A stretch of 23,934 nucleotides of DNA. Origin: JANQUM01 sp047630355 (GTDB lineage Bacteria; Bacteroidota; Bacteroidia; Cytophagales; Spirosomataceae). Below are positions 15,452 through 22,368 of this stretch, one piece after another. Both the position numbers and the translations under genes were made by a program. The first letter of the stretch is position 1. Every line of letters begins with the position of its first letter. The notes under the pieces are model-generated. The model did not search any database. It saw nothing but the letters and a program-made list of their open reading frames with translations, and was not told where the DNA came from. Location: assembly GCA_047630355.1 (NCBI GenBank), contig JBLHXN010000051.1, positions 1-23,934 of the forward strand. The letters are read 5' to 3'.

Positions 15452-15485
15452 TACGAAGCAGCTAAAGGAGCAAAACGCCGTCGTA
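15452..15485 (-). promoter_or_regulatory. Possible third copy of the GCGTTTTG hairpin, in the receptor leader
   Basis: On the minus strand TACGA (15481-15485) pairs with TCGTA (15452-15456). Inside it CGGC can pair with GCTG (one G-U, 2-nt bulge), leaving the loop GTTTTGCTCCTTTA. This matches the loop TTTTGTCCTT of the two hairpins before the sigma gene, with a few changes. It lies between the TPP riboswitch and the start codon and is followed by TAATTTTTAAA, so it could be the riboswitch expression platform. Confidence 0.4.
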
Positions 15486-15543
15486 TGGATTTACGATTTA
15501 ATTTTACTAACGAAAGGAAGAAAGCCCGTGCACAGACTCGCCT

Positions 15544-15627
15544 CTCAAAATCCCTTCGACGGTACTAACCGCATCAGGTTCGTTGGGTATGATCTCAGCC
15601 CGATTGTTTGGGGCACCCCTTTTTGAG
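15544..15627 (-). promoter_or_regulatory. TPP riboswitch (THI element)
   Basis: Read on the minus strand, the closing stem CTCAAAA/TTTTGAG encloses GGGGTGCCCC, GGGCTGAGATCATACCC, the conserved GAACCTGATGCGGTTAGT and GAAGGGA. These are the core blocks of the thiamin pyrophosphate aptamer, including the CUGAGA pyrimidine-binding turn and ACCUGA. It lies 110 nt before the TonB receptor start and should repress the receptor when TPP is plentiful. No strong classical terminator is visible between it and the gene. Confidence 0.95.
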
Positions 15628-15735
15628 ATTTCAATGTAAAGGTAAACGGTTTTTTGCTTTAAAGTGTTTAACTTTAGTTAATAGTTAGGATTAAATGATT
15701 CTGACGTGCTAGATTCTACAAGTCTACAATACCTT

Positions 15736-16032
15736 ATGAGTAAATACATGGTAACTTTTGAATTACCCATTCCGTTCACCGCTGAGTTCATCGAAAGAAT
15801 TCCTGAACAGCGTCAGATAATTAACGAGTTATTAGCGGAGCAAAAAATACATTCTTATTCTTTATCAATGAACCGGGACCGCCTTTGGTGCATGATAAAC
15901 GCCGATAGCCGTTACGAGGTCGTTAATGTTATTAACACTTTTCCGCTGATAGATTACATGCCCTACGATATTTCAGAACTAATGTTTCACAACGTAGCGA
16001 GCATTCAGGTTCCAGCTTTTTCGTTAAACTAA
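15736..16032 (+). CDS. Small muconolactone-isomerase-like protein
   Basis: The protein has 98 residues from ATG 15736 (MSKYMVTFELPIPF); an in-frame GTG 30 nt upstream is less likely. The pattern (M)VTFELPIPFTAEFIERIPEQRQIINELLAEQKI, then L..W.MINADSRYEVVNVINTFPLIDYMPYDISEL, matches the dimeric alpha/beta-barrel fold of muconolactone isomerase-like proteins, with the characteristic FPL..YM segment. No aromatic degradation genes are nearby, so the actual reaction is unknown. It is divergent from the TPP-regulated receptor. Confidence 0.65.
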   Translation: MSKYMVTFELPIPFTAEFIERIPEQRQIINELLAEQKIHSYSLSMNRDRLWCMINADSRYEVVNVINTFPLIDYMPYDISELMFHNVASIQVPAFSLN

Positions 16033-16057
16033 GTGCGTGAATTTAAAATTAGTTTTA

Positions 16058-16095
16058 GATTTACAGGGATGACGAAGCGTTTGTGACTGTAAATC
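16058..16095. terminator. 9-bp inverted repeat at the 3' end of convergent genes
   Basis: GATTTACAG (16058-16066) and CTGTAAATC (16087-16095) are perfect complements with a 20-nt loop. They lie between the stop at 16032 (plus) and the polyprenyl synthase stop (16094-16096, minus), which the right arm overlaps. There is no T-tract. The word GATTTAC also appears in the palindrome at 4613. Confidence 0.35.
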
Positions 16096-17074
16096 AACTC
16101 TCCCGTGCCATTAAATACGCCGCAAATTCTTTGAGCGGAAGCTTACGTTCGTCTTCGACGTCTATGGATTTTAGTGCATTCAGACCTTTTTCAAAATACA
16201 CACTGACCACATTCTCAGCGGCAGCTTTGATTTCCAGTTTATTGTAAATTTCGGTAACAGCTTCTACCTTTTCAGCATCTTTACCAGTAGTAGAAATCCA
16301 ACTTTGAAGTTCTTTATAGAGTTCGGGGCTTGAAGATTTTGATTTCTCCAGAGCTTTCAGGAGTAGCCACGTTTTCTTATTTTCGATAATATCACCGCCC
16401 ACTTGTTTTCCGAATTTTTCGGGGTCGCCATATACATCAAGCAGGTCGTCTTTTAATTGGAAGCCCAATCCCATATTTACGCCTGTTTCGTAAAGTAGCT
16501 CAATTGTTTTATCGTCAGCATCGCTGATAATTCCGCCTAATTCCAAAGCAAAGCCTAACAAAACTGACGTTTTCAAACGAATCATGTTCAGGTATTCTTC
16601 CTCCGTTACGTCATCCCGCGTAGCGAAATTCATATCAAATTGTTGCCCTTCGCAGACTTCAGCGGCGGTACGGTTAAATCGTTTTACTACTCGTTTGAAG
16701 TGTTTATCCTCAACGGTGGTTAGCAATTCGTACGCCGCCACGAGCATTACATCACCCGATAAAATTGCCACATCGTCACTCCATTTTTCGTGAACGGTGG
16801 CTTGTCCGCGACGAAGCGGAGCGGCGTCCATGATATCGTCGTGCATCAGCGTGAAATTATGAAAAACTTCCACCGCAACGGCGGGTTTCAGAACACTTTG
16901 CCAATTATCTGAGAAAAGATTTGCGGCAATTAACGTTAACGCCGGTCGCATTCGTTTTCCTCCTAACTCCATGATATAATCAATCGGCTCGTATAATTCT
17001 ATGGGGCTTTCACCATAAACGGTTTTGTCGATTTCAGATTGAATGGCGGCGAGAAAAGGTTGTAGTGAAGTCAT
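16094..17074 (-). CDS. Trans-polyprenyl diphosphate synthase
   Basis: This enzyme makes prenyl diphosphates by head-to-tail condensation of IPP with an allylic starter. The 326-residue protein has the GGKRMRP substrate-binding block (38-44), the first Asp-rich motif DDIMD (79-83, context LMHDDIMDAAPLRRG) and the second, DDLLD (209-213, context FQLKDDLLDVYGD). These bind the Mg-diphosphate. Length and motifs fit farnesyl/geranylgeranyl-type synthases; product chain length cannot be read with certainty. The 201-nt region upstream, shared with the divergent gene at 17276, holds a short hairpin (GGACTC/GAGTTC at 17141-17157) and no other gene. Confidence 0.93.
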   Translation of the reverse strand: MTSLQPFLAAIQSEIDKTVYGESPIELYEPIDYIMELGGKRMRPALTLIAANLFSDNWQSVLKPAVAVEVFHNFTLMHDDIMDAAPLRRGQATVHEKWSDDVAILSGDVMLVAAYELLTTVEDKHFKRVVKRFNRTAAEVCEGQQFDMNFATRDDVTEEEYLNMIRLKTSVLLGFALELGGIISDADDKTIELLYETGVNMGLGFQLKDDLLDVYGDPEKFGKQVGGDIIENKKTWLLLKALEKSKSSSPELYKELQSWISTTGKDAEKVEAVTEIYNKLEIKAAAENVVSVYFEKGLNALKSIDVEDERKLPLKEFAAYLMARES

Positions 17075-17275
17075 CAGGTTGTAAAGAAATAGCTTTTTGA
17101 AACGGTAAAGATTGTAAGATTTTGAATGAATAGAACAGTTGGACTCAAAAAGAGTTCTTTCTGGCAGAAAACGGACCGATTCTTCGACAGAATTCGTTAA
17201 TCATCCATACTCATAAATATTATTTACGTAATTAGAATTTGGCAAGACCAATTCTCAACTTTTAATTTATAAGTT

Positions 17276-17776
17276 ATGCACGTTTTATTTAGTAAATTAC
17301 CTGACTCTGCCCGCGTTTGGATTTATCAAGCCAATCGCTTCTTGACAGAAACCGAATGCGAAATCATTGTAAGCCATTTGACCAAGTCAACAAATCAGTG
17401 GGCGGCTCACGGAGCACCGTTGAAAGCGTCTTTCAAAGTTATCGAAAAACGATTTATTATTATTGCCGCTGATGAATCTCATAACGTTGCCAGCGGTTGT
17501 TCAATAGATGCGTCTACGCATTGGCTGAAAGAATTGGGCAATCACCTGAACGTTGATTTCTTCGACCGGGCGTTGATTTACAAAAACGAAAGTGATTTGA
17601 AAGAGGCTAATCCGTTTGGAGTAAAAAAGCTAATTGAAAACGGAGAAATTCTGCCGAGTACGTTTCTTTACACGCAACAAGTAGCTCATTTAGCGGCGTT
17701 AGAAAACTGGCCCGTTCCGGCAGAGTCGGTTATTCAATACAAACGTTTATTCAAGAAAGAAAACGCCGATGTCTGA
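17276..17776 (+). CDS. Conserved Bacteroidota protein of unknown function
   Basis: The protein has 166 residues. It belongs to a conserved family of Bacteroidota (ARVWIYQANRFLTETE, WAAHGAPLKASFKVIEKRFIIIAADE, ASGCSIDASTHWLKEL, FFDRALI) that databases often label 'ABC transporter ATPase'. No Walker A, Walker B or signature motif is present, so that name is not supported. No signal peptide or membrane segment is visible, so it is probably cytoplasmic. The invariant-looking GCSID stretch with its Cys is the most distinctive site. The stop overlaps the DCC-family gene by 8 nt. Confidence 0.75.
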   Translation: MHVLFSKLPDSARVWIYQANRFLTETECEIIVSHLTKSTNQWAAHGAPLKASFKVIEKRFIIIAADESHNVASGCSIDASTHWLKELGNHLNVDFFDRALIYKNESDLKEANPFGVKKLIENGEILPSTFLYTQQVAHLAALENWPVPAESVIQYKRLFKKENADV

Positions 17777-18173
17777 CCAGAAACCAATCATTATCTTATT
17801 CGACGGCGTTTGTAATTTGTGCAACGGATTCGTCAATTTTTTGATTGACCGAGATACAAACAAACAATTCAAGTTTGCTTCTTTACAATCAAGCTTTGGA
17901 GAAAATGTTCTCTTAAAAAATAGTCTTGCGACTGATGATTATCAATCAGTTATCGTTTTAGAGAATGAGGAACTGTTCACTAAATCATCGGCGATTTTCA
18001 AAGTAATCGAACGGCTGCCCAATTGGCGTTGGTTAAGAATTTTTAAAGCTCTACCCAATTTCATTTTGGATGGTATTTACGGACTTGTTGCCCGAAATCG
18101 TTACCGTATTTTTGGAAAACGAGACAGTTGCCGACTTCCTACGCCCGCCGAACGTGCAAAGTTCATTGAATAA
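17769..18173 (+). CDS. DCC-family thiol-disulfide oxidoreductase-like protein
   Basis: The protein has 134 residues and belongs to the YuxK/DCC family (DUF393, PF04134). The hallmark FDGVCNLCNGFV (C15, C18) sits right after the first strand, as in thioredoxin-like folds, followed by FLIDRD and the conserved FASLQSS segment. The C-terminal YRIFGKRDSCRLPTPAERAKF block is also typical. The substrate is unknown; the CxxC pair suggests a redox role. The start overlaps the preceding gene by 8 nt and both are read as one unit. Confidence 0.88.
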   Translation: MSDQKPIIILFDGVCNLCNGFVNFLIDRDTNKQFKFASLQSSFGENVLLKNSLATDDYQSVIVLENEELFTKSSAIFKVIERLPNWRWLRIFKALPNFILDGIYGLVARNRYRIFGKRDSCRLPTPAERAKFIE

Positions 18174-18177
18174 TCCG

Positions 18178-18185
18178 TATATTTG
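18178..18185 (+). promoter_or_regulatory. Candidate -7 promoter element for the glycosyltransferase pair
   Basis: TATATTTG matches TAnnTTTG exactly and lies 30 nt before the ATG at 18216. It overlaps the in-frame TTG at 18183, which argues against that upstream start. It would give the two glycosyltransferase genes their own promoter inside the cluster. The -33 element is not obvious. Confidence 0.45.
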
Positions 18186-18215
18186 CAGTCGGTCGAATTA
18201 AAGTTTACTTCACGA

Positions 18216-19196
18216 ATGAAATTAGCGTTTACGGTCTGCTCGCTGGCGTACCTTGGTCAGGCCAAAGCAATGGCAGATTCATTTATTAAATATAATCCGG
18301 CGTATCAAATAAAAATCGGTATCGTGGACCGGATTGAAGGAAGAATCGAAAAGCAGGATTTTGCACCGTACGAACTAACCGAAATTGAAGAAGTTGGCAT
18401 TCCCGATTTGTCCGGTCTGACAAGTAAATATAATGGATTGGAGATGTGCTGTCTCGCAAAACCATTCATGGCTAGTTATCTCTTAGAAAAATACCCCGAA
18501 GCACAACACCTAATCTACGCAGATACCGACATCTTGTTTTTCAACAGCGTTGAAGACGTTGCGAATGCACTGGAAAGCAGTGCCATTTTCCTGACTCCGC
18601 ATATTTTTACGCCCTACCCCGACTTACACCTTTATCCGTTGGAAACCTCACACCTGAACTCCGGCCTGTACAACGCTGGTTTTTGGGCAATTTCCCGTGG
18701 AAACGAGAGCCAGCAATTCCTGGATTGGTGGAAAAAACGGCTCATTACTTACGGTTTCGTAAATTTCATGGACGGTATGTTTGTCGATCAGCTTTGGTTG
18801 AATTACGTACCGCTATTTTTTCAAAACGTGGTTATATCACAGCATTTGGGCTTAAACGTGGGCTATTGGAATTTGCACGAACGCTCCCTGCAAGAACATG
18901 ACGGGAACTTTACGGTAAACAATCAATTTCCGCTCGTGCTTTTCCATTACAGTGGCTACAATATAGATTCACCCAAAGGCATTTCAGCCCACACGGACCG
19001 ATTTGATTTGGACGATAAACCAGAATTAATACCCGTTTTTCAATTAATAAATGATGAATTAACTGCGAACCGGCATAATCAACTCAAGGAGCTTCCTAAC
19101 CTGCTAATTTCTGAAAAGGAGTACATGAAATGGGGCATTTTGCGTGAATACGCTTTACGAATTTCCCGAAAACTAATCAGAGAATTGCATGGATAA
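18216..19196 (+). CDS. Putative glycosyltransferase with DxD motif
   Basis: The protein has 326 residues from ATG 18216 (MKLAFTVCSLAYLGQAKAMADSF). The N-terminal half shows a nucleotide-sugar-binding (GT-A) layout with the metal-binding DTD at 103-105 (context HLIYADTDILFFN), and a later GLYNAGFWAISRGNESQQFLDWW block. The fold resembles GT8/GT77-like nucleotide-diphospho-sugar transferases. No membrane segment or signal is visible. The next gene starts 8 nt before its stop, and both probably assemble the same cell-surface glycan. Donor and acceptor cannot be inferred. Confidence 0.78.
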   Translation: MKLAFTVCSLAYLGQAKAMADSFIKYNPAYQIKIGIVDRIEGRIEKQDFAPYELTEIEEVGIPDLSGLTSKYNGLEMCCLAKPFMASYLLEKYPEAQHLIYADTDILFFNSVEDVANALESSAIFLTPHIFTPYPDLHLYPLETSHLNSGLYNAGFWAISRGNESQQFLDWWKKRLITYGFVNFMDGMFVDQLWLNYVPLFFQNVVISQHLGLNVGYWNLHERSLQEHDGNFTVNNQFPLVLFHYSGYNIDSPKGISAHTDRFDLDDKPELIPVFQLINDELTANRHNQLKELPNLLISEKEYMKWGILREYALRISRKLIRELHG

Positions 19197-20196
19197 ACCC
19201 ACCATCTCAGTTGCAATGTGTACCTACAATGGCGAACGCTATTTAGTAGAGCAGCTAAACAGTCTGCTTACCCAAACATGTCTGCCAAACGAACTTGTAA
19301 TCTGCGACGATGGCTCCACCGACGGCACGCTCGAAATACTCGAAAACTTTCAAAAAAATGTTCTTTTCAAAGTTCTTATTCACAAGAACGAGAAATCGCT
19401 GGGAACGACTAAAAACTTCGAGAAAGCAGTTAAGAATTGCTCAGGAAGCTACATTTTTATGTGTGACCAGGACGATGTCTGGCTTCCCGAAAAAATTAAA
19501 GTGCTGACTACTTACCTGAATCAGAATCCTGCGGTTGAAATGGTTTTTTCTAATGCTCAACTTGTTGACGAAAAGCTAAATAATCTCAATCGTACGCAGT
19601 GGGATATGGTGCGTTTTGGGGAATTTCAGCAAGAGAAATGGAAAAATGGAAGTGCTATAAACATTATGCTTGGCGGAAACCGGATTACGGGTTGCACTAC
19701 CGCTTTCAGAAGTAATTTGTCTGACATTAGTGTGCCTTTTCCAACGGATATTCCCGAAACTATTCACGATACGTGGCTGGCCTGGGTTGCCACCGTGCGG
19801 CGAAGTATTATGCCACTTGATGTTAAGCTGGTGCTTTATCGTCAGCACGCCGCTCAACAAATAGGTTCTCGCCCGCGGATTATGCCGCCCCAAATAGGGC
19901 TGAAAGAAAGATTTATCCGGTCTCGTATTGATAAATTGGCACCCATTATCAAAGAGCGGGAAGAACTCCAAAAACTGTACCTTCGCTTATCTAGTGTTGA
20001 AAAAAACAAAGGGTTAGAACCTCTGAGGAATAAGTTGAATTTTCTGACCATGCGAAGTCAGTTGCACAAAAATCGTTTACTTCGATTCTTTCCCGCTTTG
20101 TGGAGCTTTACCAAAGGTGATTACCATAAGTACAAAGATCAGGAAGCCGACTGGAAAGCTCCGTTTTTGGCATTTGTTGGTGATGTATTTGAGTGA
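19189..20196 (+). CDS. Family 2 glycosyltransferase
   Basis: The protein has 335 residues and starts MDKPTISVAMCTYNGERYL, the standard N-terminus of GT2 enzymes. ICDDGSTDGT (38-47) binds the nucleotide, and the metal-binding block MCDQDDVWLPEKI has its acidic residues at 93-96. The segment RITGCTTAFR and HDTWLAWVA (acidic catalytic region) follow, as in rhamnosyl/dTDP-sugar transferases of this type. There is no transmembrane helix. Probable role: addition of a sugar to a surface polysaccharide or lipid-linked glycan, together with the overlapping upstream transferase. Confidence 0.9.
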   Translation: MDKPTISVAMCTYNGERYLVEQLNSLLTQTCLPNELVICDDGSTDGTLEILENFQKNVLFKVLIHKNEKSLGTTKNFEKAVKNCSGSYIFMCDQDDVWLPEKIKVLTTYLNQNPAVEMVFSNAQLVDEKLNNLNRTQWDMVRFGEFQQEKWKNGSAINIMLGGNRITGCTTAFRSNLSDISVPFPTDIPETIHDTWLAWVATVRRSIMPLDVKLVLYRQHAAQQIGSRPRIMPPQIGLKERFIRSRIDKLAPIIKEREELQKLYLRLSSVEKNKGLEPLRNKLNFLTMRSQLHKNRLLRFFPALWSFTKGDYHKYKDQEADWKAPFLAFVGDVFE

Positions 20197-20250
20197 GATA
20201 AGGGTTTAAAGGTTAGGTATTAGATTAGAGAAAGGTTTGTAGCGTACAAC

Positions 20251-22230
20251 TTACTCAAACTTCACATTTTCCGTAACTCCCTTCCAACTATCCGTCCGAA
20301 ATGGTGAAGCGGGAAGTCCTTGTTTATTGAACAAGTTTGCGTCAATTGGGGAGTTTGTCCAACCGTAACGAACGGCTTTCGGGTCGCGTACCATCGGATG
20401 ATTTACGAGTACCTTATCCCCCTGAATTTCGGCTTTAGCGTAATAGAATTTTTGATCACTTCCCGCAATTTCGAAGCCTTGCAGATAACCGTATTTATCT
20501 TTTGTTGTTAATCCACTTCCAATATTTTCAAAACTCAAAATGGCTTTTCCTTTTGTGAACGCTACGCTTTTGTACACCGGACCGCTGTAAACGAGGTCTT
20601 TCCCGTAAGCTACTTTCAGTGCCGAGAGAGCCAATCGCTTTCCAACATCTTGTTTGTTTCGGGGGTGAATATTGTCAGGATTTCCAATGTCGGTGGTTAC
20701 CGCCATGCCCGTTTTAGGAAGTTGGAGCGTCATGGTCTGAGCTTCACGGAGTTCTGCCCAATTGCTTCCTTCGTTACTGTCTTGAAAGCCTCCGTAACTT
20801 GAGAGTTGCACAAATAAAAACGGGAAATCGTACCCCCAATCCTGTCGCCAGTTTTCAATCATTAGCGGAAAAGATTTTCGGTACTGATACGCTCGACCAG
20901 CGTTGCTCTCGCCTTGATACCAAATTGCACCCTTGATACCGTAATCAGTTATCGGAGCAATCATTGAATTGTAAATAATAGAACCCGCGTTATTCATCCA
21001 GCGGGTATAATTCCGTTCCACTTTCCAGGATGGTATCATCTTCCACTGTTCATCAACGAGCATCACTTTCTCACCGTCAGTTTGAATGTAAAAGTCATTT
21101 TTATCGCCGCCAAAACCCATCCACGTCCAGCCGTTGTTGTTATCATTAGCAGATGTTTTTATCAAAATACTATTTGCTCCGCTTTTCCACGTTTCAGCAG
21201 GAATTTTAGTGTCAATTTTCCCTGTTGCGAAACCTTTGTAAACGGTTTTACCATTCACGATTAATTCAAAATTTCCGGTATTATTTCCGAAAGAGAAGTC
21301 AGTAACCTGATTAGTAAATGGCTCAGGAACTTCAACAAATTTCTGCAAATAGACTGTTCCCTGAAAAGAAGGTAAACCCGACCATTGCCACTGCCCCGGC
21401 ACATTGATATTCAACCAATTATCATAATCGTACGTTGGGTTCAGGTAGTCATTTTCGTTAATTTTATTGATATCGATATTAACATTTTTGTAAATACGCT
21501 TTATCAATTTCTGCTCCGTGAGTTTGGCATCTTCATCCCAACTTTTTGGCATTGTTTCTGCGTAGTATCCAAGTACTTCAGAGCTTTTGATAGCACCACC
21601 GCTAATCCAGGATTCAACCTGCGAACCACCCCAAGAGGAATTTAGTAAGCCAATCGGCACATCCAATTCATTTTTTAAATGACGGGCGAAGAAGTAACCA
21701 ACTGCCGTAAATTCGGCTGCTGTTTCGGGGGTTACTACCTCCCACTCGCCGCCGTTCAGGTCTTTTTGTGGCGTGAATTCAAGTTCTAACGGCACTTTGA
21801 AGTGACGAATCAGTGGATAATTTGCGGCCGCAATTTCTGCTTGAGCATCGTTGACATCTTTTAACCGCCATTCCATATTAGATTGTCCCGAGCAAAGCCA
21901 CACGTCTCCAATGAGGATATCCTCAAATTTTACCGTTTCTGTTCCTGATTTTATTGTTAGTACCTGCGGATTCTTATTCGCTGACATGGCATTTAGCGTA
22001 GCCATCCACTTTCCTGAATCATCAGCGGTTGCATTTATATTTTGGTTGGCAAACTGAAGGTTCACTTCGCTATTTTGCGTAGACCATCCCCAGACTTTCA
22101 CGGGTTGGTCACGTTGTAAAACGGTATGGTCAGAGAATATTTTGGCAACTTTCAGTTGTGCCGAAACGGCAAATGACAACAACGAAATAGCTACAACGAT
22201 TTGTAACTTCGTGAGGAAAGAGATTTTCAT
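20251..22230 (-). CDS. Sialate O-acetylesterase, secreted
   Basis: The protein has 659 residues. A Sec signal peptide (residues 1-24, cut after VSA) shows export. Block I of the SGNH hydrolase fold is GDVWLCSGQSNMEW, with the catalytic Ser at 117 (GQSN 115-118). The later VTTDIGNPDNIHPRNKQDVG supplies Asp519 and His522. Residues about 270-400 form an inserted jelly-roll-like domain, as in bacterial sialate esterases and related enzymes. Likely activity: removal of O-acetyl groups from sialic acid or other acetylated sugars such as plant xylan; the substrate is not determined. An AT-rich leader with a hairpin lies upstream. Confidence 0.92.
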   Translation of the reverse strand: MKISFLTKLQIVVAISLLSFAVSAQLKVAKIFSDHTVLQRDQPVKVWGWSTQNSEVNLQFANQNINATADDSGKWMATLNAMSANKNPQVLTIKSGTETVKFEDILIGDVWLCSGQSNMEWRLKDVNDAQAEIAAANYPLIRHFKVPLELEFTPQKDLNGGEWEVVTPETAAEFTAVGYFFARHLKNELDVPIGLLNSSWGGSQVESWISGGAIKSSEVLGYYAETMPKSWDEDAKLTEQKLIKRIYKNVNIDINKINENDYLNPTYDYDNWLNINVPGQWQWSGLPSFQGTVYLQKFVEVPEPFTNQVTDFSFGNNTGNFELIVNGKTVYKGFATGKIDTKIPAETWKSGANSILIKTSANDNNNGWTWMGFGGDKNDFYIQTDGEKVMLVDEQWKMIPSWKVERNYTRWMNNAGSIIYNSMIAPITDYGIKGAIWYQGESNAGRAYQYRKSFPLMIENWRQDWGYDFPFLFVQLSSYGGFQDSNEGSNWAELREAQTMTLQLPKTGMAVTTDIGNPDNIHPRNKQDVGKRLALSALKVAYGKDLVYSGPVYKSVAFTKGKAILSFENIGSGLTTKDKYGYLQGFEIAGSDQKFYYAKAEIQGDKVLVNHPMVRDPKAVRYGWTNSPIDANLFNKQGLPASPFRTDSWKGVTENVKFE

Positions 22231-22243
22231 AGAAATGGGTTGA

Positions 22244-22282
22244 ATAGATTGAAAAGCAAGATAAGCAAGATAAGCAATCTAT
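22244..22282 (-). repeat. Leader hairpin with internal direct repeats
   Basis: ATAGATTG (22244-22251) and CAATCTAT (22275-22282) are perfect complements. The 23-nt loop between them carries the nonamer AAGCAAGAT twice in tandem, plus a partial third copy. The hairpin lies 13 nt before the sialate esterase start on the minus strand. The direct repeat may reflect slippage. It could be an operator or a leader structure. Confidence 0.4.
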
Positions 22283-22307
22283 CGGAAATTTTTGATAGCT
22301 TAAAAAC

Positions 22308-22343
22308 AAACCCGCCGACTGAAGGGTATCAATCGGCGGGTTT
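22308..22343 (-). terminator. Rho-independent terminator of the FnIII/T9SS gene
   Basis: AAACCCGCCGA (22308-22318) pairs perfectly over 11 bp with TCGGCGGGTTT (22333-22343), with a 14-nt loop. On the minus strand the next bases read TGTTTTTA, a good T-rich tract. It ends the minus-strand gene whose stop is at 22369, leaving a short trailer. Confidence 0.85.
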
Positions 22344-22368
22344 TAGGATTTAGTTTAACGGGTTTCTA

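Noticed and set aside
17276..17776. ABC transporter ATPase
   Set aside because: The family carries this database label, but no Walker A, Walker B or signature motif is present.
19576..19971. Minus-strand ORF of 131 codons
   Set aside because: It is fully antisense to the well-supported GT2 glycosyltransferase, and its residue pattern is not protein-like.
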